Positions 16,064 through 24,105 of a DNA stretch of 56,649 nucleotides are shown in pieces (position 1 is the stretch's first letter; every line of letters starts with the position of its first letter). Both the position numbers and the translations under genes were made by a program. The notes beneath the pieces were generated by a model. The model saw nothing but the letters and a program-made list of their open reading frames with translations. It did no database searches and had not been told where the DNA came from. Source of the DNA: Candidatus Alistipes avicola (GTDB lineage Bacteria > Bacteroidota > Bacteroidia > Bacteroidales > Rikenellaceae); the NCBI GenBank assembly GCA_019118565.1, contig DWYR01000019.1, forward strand, positions 1 to 56,649, in the 5' to 3' direction.

Positions 16064-19000
16064 GGTGTTCCGTGTTTGAATTTTATTTCTCCCGTAACAG
16101 TCAGTTCAAAGTCATATCCTTCGACATAAGCGTTGAGTTGGGTATGCAATAAAGAGATGACGGGCCTGTACTCTTCGTTTGTTTTCCATTCTCCACTTTT
16201 GGCCTTTAATTCTCCGGCTGGTCGGGCTTCCTGATGGTGTTTCAAGGTGAGTCGGCCATAAGAATTGCTCGATACGGTCAGCGTGCTGAATCCTGTCACC
16301 TTGTAGAGTCGTCTTGCTAACTCTTTATGCGAGCAATCGTAAAGTTCAGCCGGCGAGTCCTCATAAAACAGGACCATGGTCCCCGTTTTCAAGATACATT
16401 TCAGGGGGAATCCATTTGTGTCAGCCTGCGGAACCAGATCGGGACGGGCATCACGGTCCGTACTGGCCTTGAAATATTGGGCTGCTTCGAGGTTGCTGAT
16501 GAGTTCAAAGGTGCGTTTCGTTTTGCCCTTTTTGTTGTACCCCTCATAAATGGCGATGCAATAGTTCCCGTCGTTTGCGACATGATAGTCCCGTTTGTAC
16601 TCTTTTTCGGAAAGGTCGCGCTGTCTCTTCAAAGCAATCGGCTGTGTAACACTTGGGGTGAAGATGCGTACCTTGCGGATTGGCACTCCCTTTTCGCGGT
16701 TCATCCAGATCGTGTATTCATCCGGATTTGTTGCCGTCTTGAATCCGACCTCGTCGATCGCCTCCCGCACGCGATCCCGGACTGTATCATCAACAATCTT
16801 GTCTATATCGCCGGGTTGGAGTTGTCCGAGGGTTTTACGCACGACATACCGAATCTCTCCATCCCGTTCGATAGCTCCGTAGAAGGTATCCTGATGCAAT
16901 CGGCAGCGGGCCGAGTTCCCCTGCTGATAGATAGGCTTCCCGTCGGCATTCAACTTCACTTTGCCGCGGATCCGTAATCTCTTGCGTGTCTGTTTAGCCA
17001 TGTTGTCGGGTGTGTGGTGTGCGACGAGCAGTGCGTCTCCCACGGCCTTGACATCCTCGGTAAAGGTCGGCCACGGTTTCTCGAAATTAGGCTTGCCGTT
17101 CTCGCCGTAACGGTATTGTTCCTCATCTGCGGCATATTGTGCCCAGCGATCGTATTCGCGCTGTCCGATGCAGGCGATCGTGATGGCATCGATGCAGTGG
17201 TGTACGTGGTTCGTACGCTCCTTGCGGGCATACTCTTCTTGAAGTCCCCACATCTTGCGGAACGCGGCGGTCGTAGATCCTTTGACCGTATAGATTCGGT
17301 CGAAAACCGTTTTCAGATAGAGTCTTGCATATTTCCCGATAATGCCGATATCGACCCCTTGCCGATTGCTAAATCCTTCGGGGACTTCGGTCATGGTAAA
17401 ACGTTCGTACTTTCCGCGCCAGTAGTCGAGTTGCATCTGTAGATAGTGTCGGCGTTGGATCGCATTGTCTTTTTCGGATTTGGTAGCCGCACCTTTGCTC
17501 CTGCGGACTTGGGCTTCGATCTGTTTTTGCAGGCTTTCCACCTTTTCTCTCCAGCCGAACGATTCGATCCGTTCCAGAATCTCGGCATGATTGGACAACT
17601 CGGTCGGCAGTTTTGCCCGTTTCGTCTCCCGGTTGAACCGATTTTCGCAGAGCGTTTTGTTCATCTGGGAGTCATCGCCGCCGCGAGCTCGTGGAAGTGT
17701 GTGCTCGATATCGAAATCGGGAGCAGAACCGACAAAGTCCGAGATGCGGATTTGTCTTCCGGTATAAGGACAAACATGTTGCTGCTCTTCCCAGAGCCTG
17801 TATTTCAGCACCTCGATTTCGGAGGGCTCTATTTCGCGACCGGTTTCGGCGGCATATTGGTGGCGGATCTCCTCGGTATATTTCCGATTTTCGCTTTCCC
17901 GTTCACGCTGGTACTGTTCGATGGCTTTCCGACGGTTCGCGTCATTGAGTCCGCGAGCGAATTCGATCCGGATCTTCGTGTCTCGGTCGATTCGTCCTTC
18001 GCGTAGCAAGGTGTTGATCAAATTGCGGAGTCGGAAGAGGGCCCGCATGGCCATCGGGTTACGGATGGCCGATGTACGTGGCGAGCCGAGCTGCAGGGTC
18101 CCCTTCGTATCGGGCCTTGCATCCGGATAGACCTCGATTTTCGAGGGGTGATAGAGACGCTCCAACCGGGTTGCATCCACTCCGTGGTCGGTGAAGTATT
18201 CGGCAATACGGCGCTCCTTCGAATCGAATCTGTCGTATGGATTCCGCTTGTAGTCAAGCAGCAGCGAGGCTATGTCTTGCTCGATCTCGTGCCGACGTTT
18301 CTCATCTTCATAGATCTCTTTCGGAAGAGCAGCCTGTAGATTGGCCAGAAAGACGGCTTCGTCGTAACGATAGCCGCGACGCAGGTATCGTACAATCTTG
18401 TTGATCGCGTTCAGGCTCAACGCGGCGTAATCCTGAGGAAGTTTGATGGAGGCGAATGCTTTGGCTTGTTCATCGGAGAGCTGAAGTTTCCGGACAGCCC
18501 AGTCTCGGAGCCTCTCCTCATCCGTGAACGAGAAAAGGACGTGCCATACGTCATTGAGCACCTGTTCCTCGCTTTTCCCGTTGCCGAGCAGATAGAGGCT
18601 GCGTATCTCTTGGAGCCACTCGTCTCCGAAGACGGCCATGAGCGATGCCGTGACCGGGCAGCCGGATACTGTGGACGTGCGGGTGAAGTTGAAACGGTAG
18701 GGAGCTTCGATACGATCCTCCTTGCAGGCATATCTCCCCTTGCCTGCAATCTTACGGGCAATCTCTTCGAAATCAAAATAGGGTTTGCTCTTTCGAAAGA
18801 AGAGCGGCCGGATCGTCTCTACCTCCTTTAGCGTCAAAGGGCGTGGAGCATTGTCATCTGATCCCGTAATCCGGATGTTATTGATGAATGATAGCATCCT
18901 ATACTCTTCAAAGCGGGGGTGTGATACCGGGCAACGGCTTTTGCGGGGTTCGAAGGTACACTGTCCGACCGATCCTTTCTGTGATTTCAGGTTGCGTTGG

Positions 19001-19731
19001 AAAAAGATCGACCGATACAGAGCCTGACACCACTCATCGGGTAGTTGTTGCCTGTCACAGATGGCATTGAATTCGGCTAAATAGTGTTCGTTACGTGAGG
19101 TGTACCTGCCACGAATCCGTTTTTTATGCTGATACAGTTCGTAAAAATACTCTCCGAGATGGTTGCATCCGGCTGCCTTCATTTCGGCGGACAGGTTTTT
19201 AATACTCTCCTTGACCGTACCGTCATCCTTTTCACTTCCTGCGTCCTTACGGTTGCTGAGGAATCCGCGCCGCTGAGCCAGATGATAGAGCGCCCGTCCC
19301 AACATCCACCGTTGAGTCCGGTTTCCGAGGTCGAGTCGTTCGGTCAGCGCCACATAACGGTCGTGATAGGGGTTCCGGTCTACATTGTCGTCGGTCCGCT
19401 GCCAACGGAGAAATTCCTCGTTGAGGGGATATAGCTTTTTCTTCTTCCACAGAGAAAGTTGCTCTTCGGATACCGGTGGGCATAGGTCGTAACGAACGAG
19501 CACTTTGAGAAGTTCGATCTTTCGTAGTCGTCGCCGGAAATGGTGGCGACGCAACGCCCGGGCATTCGTTCGATCCTGAACAGCCGGTTTCTCATTGTTT
19601 TTGTCTCGGGCGACTCCTTCCTGAAAGATGTCAACACCTTTGTCGATCAGTGTATATCCATTCTCAGACTCATCGACAAGTGCCCATCCCAGCGAGTTGG
19701 TGCCGAGATCCAGACCCAATACTTTTGCCAT
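16057..19731 (-). CDS. cas9: CRISPR-associated endonuclease Cas9 (type II-C)
   Basis: RNA-guided DNA endonuclease of 1224 aa. RuvC-I is MAKVLGLDLGTNSLGWALVD (Asp8). An Arg-rich bridge helix lies at about 54-71. RuvC-II has IRIEFARGLN (Glu590). The HNH domain has CPYTGRQI and DFDIEHTLPRARGGDDSQMN (His677), followed by ENRFNR. RuvC-III is NHVHHCIDAITIACIG (His844/845, Asp848). All catalytic residues needed for both nuclease domains are present, so the enzyme should be active. The C-terminal part (about 860-1224) would hold the PAM-interacting region; I cannot predict the PAM. It is first in the minus-strand cas operon and diverges from the tracrRNA gene. The ATG at 19731 is chosen because it starts exactly at the RuvC-I strand. 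Confidence 0.97.
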   Translation of the reverse strand: MAKVLGLDLGTNSLGWALVDESENGYTLIDKGVDIFQEGVARDKNNEKPAVQDRTNARALRRHHFRRRLRKIELLKVLVRYDLCPPVSEEQLSLWKKKKLYPLNEEFLRWQRTDDNVDRNPYHDRYVALTERLDLGNRTQRWMLGRALYHLAQRRGFLSNRKDAGSEKDDGTVKESIKNLSAEMKAAGCNHLGEYFYELYQHKKRIRGRYTSRNEHYLAEFNAICDRQQLPDEWCQALYRSIFFQRNLKSQKGSVGQCTFEPRKSRCPVSHPRFEEYRMLSFINNIRITGSDDNAPRPLTLKEVETIRPLFFRKSKPYFDFEEIARKIAGKGRYACKEDRIEAPYRFNFTRTSTVSGCPVTASLMAVFGDEWLQEIRSLYLLGNGKSEEQVLNDVWHVLFSFTDEERLRDWAVRKLQLSDEQAKAFASIKLPQDYAALSLNAINKIVRYLRRGYRYDEAVFLANLQAALPKEIYEDEKRRHEIEQDIASLLLDYKRNPYDRFDSKERRIAEYFTDHGVDATRLERLYHPSKIEVYPDARPDTKGTLQLGSPRTSAIRNPMAMRALFRLRNLINTLLREGRIDRDTKIRIEFARGLNDANRRKAIEQYQRERESENRKYTEEIRHQYAAETGREIEPSEIEVLKYRLWEEQQHVCPYTGRQIRISDFVGSAPDFDIEHTLPRARGGDDSQMNKTLCENRFNRETKRAKLPTELSNHAEILERIESFGWREKVESLQKQIEAQVRRSKGAATKSEKDNAIQRRHYLQMQLDYWRGKYERFTMTEVPEGFSNRQGVDIGIIGKYARLYLKTVFDRIYTVKGSTTAAFRKMWGLQEEYARKERTNHVHHCIDAITIACIGQREYDRWAQYAADEEQYRYGENGKPNFEKPWPTFTEDVKAVGDALLVAHHTPDNMAKQTRKRLRIRGKVKLNADGKPIYQQGNSARCRLHQDTFYGAIERDGEIRYVVRKTLGQLQPGDIDKIVDDTVRDRVREAIDEVGFKTATNPDEYTIWMNREKGVPIRKVRIFTPSVTQPIALKRQRDLSEKEYKRDYHVANDGNYCIAIYEGYNKKGKTKRTFELISNLEAAQYFKASTDRDARPDLVPQADTNGFPLKCILKTGTMVLFYEDSPAELYDCSHKELARRLYKVTGFSTLTVSSNSYGRLTLKHHQEARPAGELKAKSGEWKTNEEYRPVISLLHTQLNAYVEGYDFELTVTGEIKFKHGTPC

Positions 19732-19767
19732 AATAAAAGGAGGTTTTCTGTAAAATTAAATAAAAAA

Positions 19768-19798
19768 TTGCATAATTACCTATTTTTTACTACATTTG
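19768..19798 (+). promoter_or_regulatory. tracrRNA promoter
   Basis: TTG at 19768-19770, a 20-nt spacer and TACATTTG at 19791-19798 form a good Bacteroidota promoter. The predicted start near 19804 begins directly before the anti-repeat. The AT-rich cas9 upstream region lies between this and the divergent cas9 start. Confidence 0.65.
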
Positions 19799-19803
19799 TA
19801 ACG

Positions 19804-19888
19804 TAAGAATTCTACATCTTACCACAATAAGGCTATATGCCGAAGGTTTTAGACCTACTGTCTCCGCGTACTCCGTGGAGACTTTTTT
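19804..19888 (+). ncRNA. tracrRNA
   Basis: The anti-repeat at 19806-19828 pairs with the minus-strand CRISPR repeat: one G-U and seven Watson-Crick pairs, a two-base internal mismatch, seven pairs, a one-base bulge, then six pairs. It is followed by ATAAGGC, the sequence that also follows the anti-repeat in known type II-C tracrRNAs such as that of Neisseria. Small hairpins follow at 19831-19841 (GGC/GCC) and 19844-19856 (AGGT/ACCT), then a terminator hairpin with 9-bp stem (19860-19882) and six T residues (19883-19888). The RNA would be about 85 nt and guide RNase III processing and Cas9 loading. Confidence 0.9.
19860..19888 (+). terminator. tracrRNA terminator
   Basis: A 9-bp stem GTCTCCGCG/CGTGGAGAC with one G-U pair, a 5-nt loop and six T residues. 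The stretch beyond, 19889-20322, contains no gene I can support. Confidence 0.85.
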
Positions 19889-20322
19889 ATATCTGCAAAT
19901 ACGCTGAAAAGCGACAACTTTTATTGTGGAACGGACTACTTGATGACAACCATGGTTACAGCCCATTGTGGACAACGCTTTTGAAGGGGTTGCTATCCGA
20001 TCGCGAATCTGTAGGAAAAGAGACTCATGAGACATGAAAAAGATGAAATGCCGAGTCTCCGATGTATCCATTCATACAAGGCCAACTTCCGATACGGGTT
20101 GTTGGAGTGTCGAATTGGGGATATGTGCGGTGTTTGATTGCAACTTCCGGTGCTGTCGGAAGAGTAAAACAGGTTGTAGTAAGAGTGTATATTTTTACTG
20201 CTTTTTTATCTCCGAAAGTATCTGTCTTTATCTGTGAATCCCGGTTGTTCCCTGTCTTTAGAGAAGACCGGATGCGGTTTGGCAGCGGTAGATTCAGAAA
20301 ATTCGTTTCTACTTGCCTCTGC

Positions 20323-20800
20323 GCGCGGCTTTTATTACATGGTGACAGCCTCGCTGTTCGATGCCCGGTTTCGTACGGGCGACGGCTCTTGGTTCGATAC
20401 GCGTTACAACCGTAATTATGTGTTGAACGTATTGGCCGGTAAGGAGTGGATGACGGGTCGCAGACGGCAAAACATGCTGGGTATCAGCGGTCGCATAACT
20501 TTCCAGGGCGGCGATCGCTATTCTCCGCTCGACCTGGAAGCATCGGCGATGCTCCACAAAGCGGTGTACGACGAGAGCCGCCCTTTCACGGAGCAGTTCG
20601 ATCCCGTACTGCTTGCCCACCTGACTGTCAGCTACCGGATCAACCGCCGGCGCGTGGCACATGAATTTGCGCTGAAGGTGTTGAATCTGACGGGCTACAA
20701 GGACTATTACGGTCATCGTTACAATTACTTCACCGGGCAAGTGGAGCCCGAGCGCGAGGCGAACATCGTCCCCAACATCAGCTACCGGATCGAATTTTAG
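20323..20800 (+). pseudogene. 3' remnant of a TonB-dependent outer-membrane receptor
   Basis: The reading frame resembles the end of TonB-dependent receptors: GFYYMVTASLFDARFRTGDG, TRYNRNYVLNVLAGKEWM, ISGRITFQGGDRYSPLDLEA, HEFALKVLNLTGYKDYYG and the terminal aromatic ending NISYRIEF, expected for a beta-barrel closing strand. Only about 155 residues remain; the signal peptide, plug and most of the barrel are absent. Upstream bases to the tracrRNA do not encode receptor sequence in any frame I could follow, so this is a deletion remnant, not a frameshifted gene. The left boundary is approximate. It marks the right flank of the CRISPR-Cas locus. Confidence 0.75.
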
Positions 20801-21190
20801 GGGATGCGTGTCCCGTATCCGAAAAAATTGTTCATTGACCGAGTGGTGTTTCAAGTGTGCAATCATCGGTAAAGGGATGCAATCACACCCTTCGGTGAAA
20901 CCAAGCGGAGGTGGGTATCGCTATCCTTGAAACGACGTAAAAACACCAATCAAGACAACGCATTCATCCCTTCCACGATTCCCTACTGAAGAGTCAAAAA
21001 CCTTCAATCTGTTGTTTGTCCCTTTTGTTTTGGCGACGGTAGTATGACCAGCTTCGTGGGGGGGCGGAAACTTTATGCTTCCAAGCCTTGCCGCCATATG
21101 GAACTCCCGCTGTTTGCCGCTACGGGAGCGCTTGCGCTGATGCTTTTGTGACTTCAGGGTCCGAAACCCGAAGGGAGCGAGCCTCTCCAA
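20801..21190. other. Intergenic block with no supported gene
   Basis: About 390 bases separate the receptor remnant from the MarR operon promoter. Small frames exist on both strands (for instance a minus-strand 89-codon frame at 20921-21190), but they are Arg/Lys/Ser-rich, lack family resemblance and look non-coding. Short inverted repeats such as AGCGCTTGCGCT occur near 21130. I see no tRNA or terminator of note. Confidence 0.4.
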
Positions 21191-21192
21191 TA

Positions 21193-21231
21193 GTCAAATT
21201 TTTGACCATTGGTAAAGAAAGACTATCTTTG
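21193..21231 (+). promoter_or_regulatory. MarR operon promoter with overlapping palindromic operator
   Basis: TTTG at 21201-21204 and TATCTTTG at 21224-21231 have a 19-nt spacer, a perfect Bacteroidota promoter. The palindrome GTCAA-N4-TTGAC (21193-21206) covers the -33 element, and ACCATTGGT at 21206-21214 adjoins it. An autorepressing MarR dimer binding here would block transcription. The -7 element overlaps a GTG at 21231, which therefore cannot be the translation start. Confidence 0.6.
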
Positions 21232-21257
21232 TGCCGGAAACGAATGCTATATCTCAC

Positions 21258-21698
21258 ATGGAAGGAGGGGATGATTTTCGGGAATTTCAGTTGCAAGTCG
21301 TGCGGATGCGGATTGCGTTCCGTCAATGCCTGCAGCGTACGTTAAGGCGGCACGGGGTCAACGTGACGTTCGAGACTCTGCAAGTTCTTAGTTGTCTGTG
21401 GAGAGAACAGGGGGCAACGCAACAGATGTTGGCCGAACGTACGGCCAGAAGCAAGGCTTCTTTGAGCAGTCTGATGAATACGCTTGAGAAGCGAGGTTAT
21501 ATCGAACGTTGTGTAGGCCCTTCCGATCGACGCAACAAGCAGGTCTTCCTTTCTCGTGAAGGAGAACGATTTTGGTTGCAGATTCTGCCGATTATCAATG
21601 AGCTGTATCTTCGTTTTGAACAGAGTATCGGACGGGATCGTCTCCGAGACATCTCTTCGGATCTAAAGCGAATTCAGAATGAACTGGAAAATCTATAA
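21258..21698 (+). CDS. MarR-family transcriptional regulator
   Basis: A winged-helix regulator of 146 aa from the ATG at 21258 (MEGGDDFREFQLQVVRMRIA). An upstream GTG at 21231 is inside the promoter and is rejected. The recognition region reads QQMLAERTARSKASLSSLMN, followed by the wing (RGYIERCVGPSDRRNKQVFL), matching the MarR DRR wing motif. The N- and C-terminal helices form the dimer interface. It heads an operon with TolC-, HlyD- and MFS-type efflux genes, so it probably represses them and responds to a pump substrate. The 3' end overlaps the TolC gene by 20 nt. Confidence 0.9.
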   Translation: MEGGDDFREFQLQVVRMRIAFRQCLQRTLRRHGVNVTFETLQVLSCLWREQGATQQMLAERTARSKASLSSLMNTLEKRGYIERCVGPSDRRNKQVFLSREGERFWLQILPIINELYLRFEQSIGRDRLRDISSDLKRIQNELENL

Positions 21699-22998
21699 AT
21701 ATAGGCTTCTCCTCTTGTTGTTGGGAGGGGTGGCATGTTTGTCGGCGGAGGCTCAAAGCGATACCCTCTTCATGTCGGTAGAACGGCTTTTCGAATTGGG
21801 TTTGCGCCACAGTTTGTTGTTTCAGGCGGATGCCTTGAAGGAGAATATCGCCGAGGAGCAGGAAAGGGGAGCTCGAATCGATCGTCTCCCTGATCTTGAG
21901 ATCGGGGTGCGGGGTGGATTTGTCGGGCAGCCGGTGATTTTTCGAAAAGGGTTGAGCGAACCTTATCGTCCTGCAACGCCGGATTGGTCGCAGAATTACG
22001 CCGTGGATTTTACACAAGCGATCTATCGGGGCGGGAAATCGCGCTTTACCATCCGCAAGGCGGAGAAGGAACGTTCGCTTGCATCCTTGCAAACGGAAAC
22101 GGATGCGGCTGATTTGAAATTGAGTCTGTTGGAGCAATATCTACAGCTGTTTTACCTCTATCGTCAACAGGAGGTATTGGTACGTAATATCGAGGAGTCG
22201 GAACGACGTTTGCATGATATTCGCCGAATGAAGGAGGAGGGGCTTATTACCAATAACGATGTTCTTCGCAGCGAGATGCAGTTAACGAACGATCGGTTGG
22301 CCCGACAGGAAACGGAGAACGATATTTTGTTGGTGTCGTAGCAGTTGGATATTCTTTTGGGGTTGGATGAAAATTGCTTGCTGGAGCCGGATACGACCTT
22401 ACTTCGTCGATCGATAGCTTTGGAATCTTATGAAGTTTATGTCAACGAGGCTTATGAAGAGGATCCGACAATGAAAGGGTTGAGGATGCAAACCGAGATT
22501 GCCAAGACTGAGATCGATCTGGCACGTTCAGCCTTGCGTCCTGAGTTGTCGCTTTATGCATCGAATACTCTGGCCCGTCCCGTAGCCAGAACGATGGAAG
22601 ACCTATACAACAACAATTGGAACATAGGTTTGTCTCTCACGTTTCCTCTCTTCTCTCTTTATAAGGGGCGTCATAAGATTCGGGAAAGCCATTTGGCCGT
22701 TGCGCTGCATCGTAATGCCGAGGACCAAGAGATGCAACGTATCCGGGTCCGGGTCCGGACGGCCTTTTTACGTCATCGCGAAGCAATACAGCAAGTCGAA
22801 GCTTTGCAACTTTCTGAAATTCAGGCCATGGAAAATTACCGTATCATGCAGAACCGTTACATGAATCAACTGGCTATTTTGACGGATTTACTCGATGCGA
22901 ACAGTGTACGCCTTGAGGTGGCGCTTCAACTGACTGCGGCGCGGACCAGGGTCGTTTATACCTATTATCAACTTTTGAGAGCTTGCGGTAAGATTTGA
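21679..22998 (+). pseudogene. TolC-family outer-membrane efflux protein interrupted by an in-frame amber codon
   Basis: The 440-codon frame starts MNWKIYKYRLLLLLLGGVAC with a Sec signal peptide and shows the two TolC repeats (LFELGLRHSLLFQADALKEN; AVDFTQAIYRGGKSRFTIR; AKTEIDLARSALRPELSLY; LDANSVRLEVALQLTAARTR). A single TAG at 22339-22341 (codon 221) interrupts the otherwise intact frame, just before QLDILLGLDE, which is conserved in TolC proteins. No frameshift or other stop is seen before the TGA at 22996-22998. Unless the amber is suppressed or is a sequencing error, only a 220-aa N-terminal fragment is made. It overlaps the MarR gene by 20 nt. Confidence 0.85.
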
Positions 22999-23037
22999 TT
23001 GTTCGTATTTATCAATAGAGCGGAGAATATTTACAGT

Positions 23038-24105
23038 ATGGGAGAGTGGCATCAACAGCGACGTAATTTGAAACGTCGTCGTCGGCGTAATATCGTTTTG
23101 AATATCGTATGTATTTTATTGGTCGGATCGGGACTTTGGGTGACGATCGACTATTTCTGGAGGCGTCTGAATTATGTCGTGACGAACGATGCCACGGTTG
23201 ACCAGTATGTCGCTCCGTTGAATATCCGTGTTGCCGGATATATTCGTGAAGTCCGTTTTACGGAGCATCAATTCGTTCATCGGGGCGATACCCTGTTGGT
23301 ATTGGATGATCGAGAATATTGTATTCGGGTCAAGGAGGCGGAAGCAGCTTTGCTCGATGCACAGGGGACGCAAGGGGTGATCCGTTCGGGAATCGAAACC
23401 TCACGAACGAATGTTGCCGTACAAGAGGCCAATATTGCCGAAGCGAAAGCAAAATTATGGCAGACGGAACAGGATTTCCAGCGTTTCGAGCGATTGATGC
23501 GGGACGAATCGGTGCCGGGACAGCAATACGAACAGGCCAAAGCCTCTTATGAGGCGGCTTTGGCTCGTTATCGGGCTTTGGTTGCCCAGAAACAGACTGC
23601 CGAGTCGCAATATACGGAAGCCAATATGCGAACGGTTGGGGCAGAGGCGAATGTTCTGCGTTGTGAGGCCGATTTGGATATGGCAAGGCTTAATCTTTCC
23701 TACACGGTTTTGATTGCACCCTATGATGGTTATATCGGTCGTCGCACTTTAGAGCCCGGCCAGTTTGTATAGGCAGGTCAGACTATCTCCTATTTGGTCC
23801 GAAACCAGGATAAGTATATTACGGCTAATTATAAAGAGACACAGATTGCCCGTATCTTTATTGGACAGGAGGTTGTGATCAAGGTCGATGCCTTTCCCGG
23901 CCGCAGGTTCCGGGGACGGGTTACGGCTATTTCCGAAGCAACGGGATCGAAATATTCGCTTGTGCCGACCGATAATTCAGCCGGAAATTTCGTAAAAGTA
24001 CAGCAGCGTATTCCGGTGCGTATCGATTTTGAAGATGTTTCACAGGAGGATATGTCCCTGTTCCGGGCGGGCATGATGGTCGAGACAGAAGCTCGTCGTC
24101 GATGA
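23038..24105 (+). pseudogene. HlyD/EmrA-family membrane fusion protein interrupted by an in-frame amber codon
   Basis: The start chosen is the ATG at 23038 (MGEWHQQRRNLKRRRRR), a basic cytoplasmic stretch followed by one membrane anchor (NIVLNIVCILLVGSGLWVTI). EmrA-like features follow: VAGYIREVRFTEHQFVHRGD, LLVLDDREYCIRVKEAEAAL, a long coiled-coil hairpin and LIAPYDGYIGRRTLEPGQFV. A TAG at 23770-23772 (codon 245) interrupts the segment GQFV-stop-AGQTISYL, where Gln or Lys is usual in the family. The frame then continues intact (KYITANYKETQIARIFIGQE; FRAGMMVETEARRR) to the TGA at 24103-24105. The gene is one amber codon away from a normal 355-residue adaptor. Confidence 0.85.

Noticed and set aside
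14143..19888. Subtype II-A or II-B CRISPR assignment
   Set aside because: There is no csn2 or cas4 gene; the cas9-cas1-cas2 set alone indicates II-C.
19837..20415. Small plus-strand frames downstream of the tracrRNA
   Set aside because: The first overlaps the tracrRNA and its terminator; the others lack family resemblance or a promoter.
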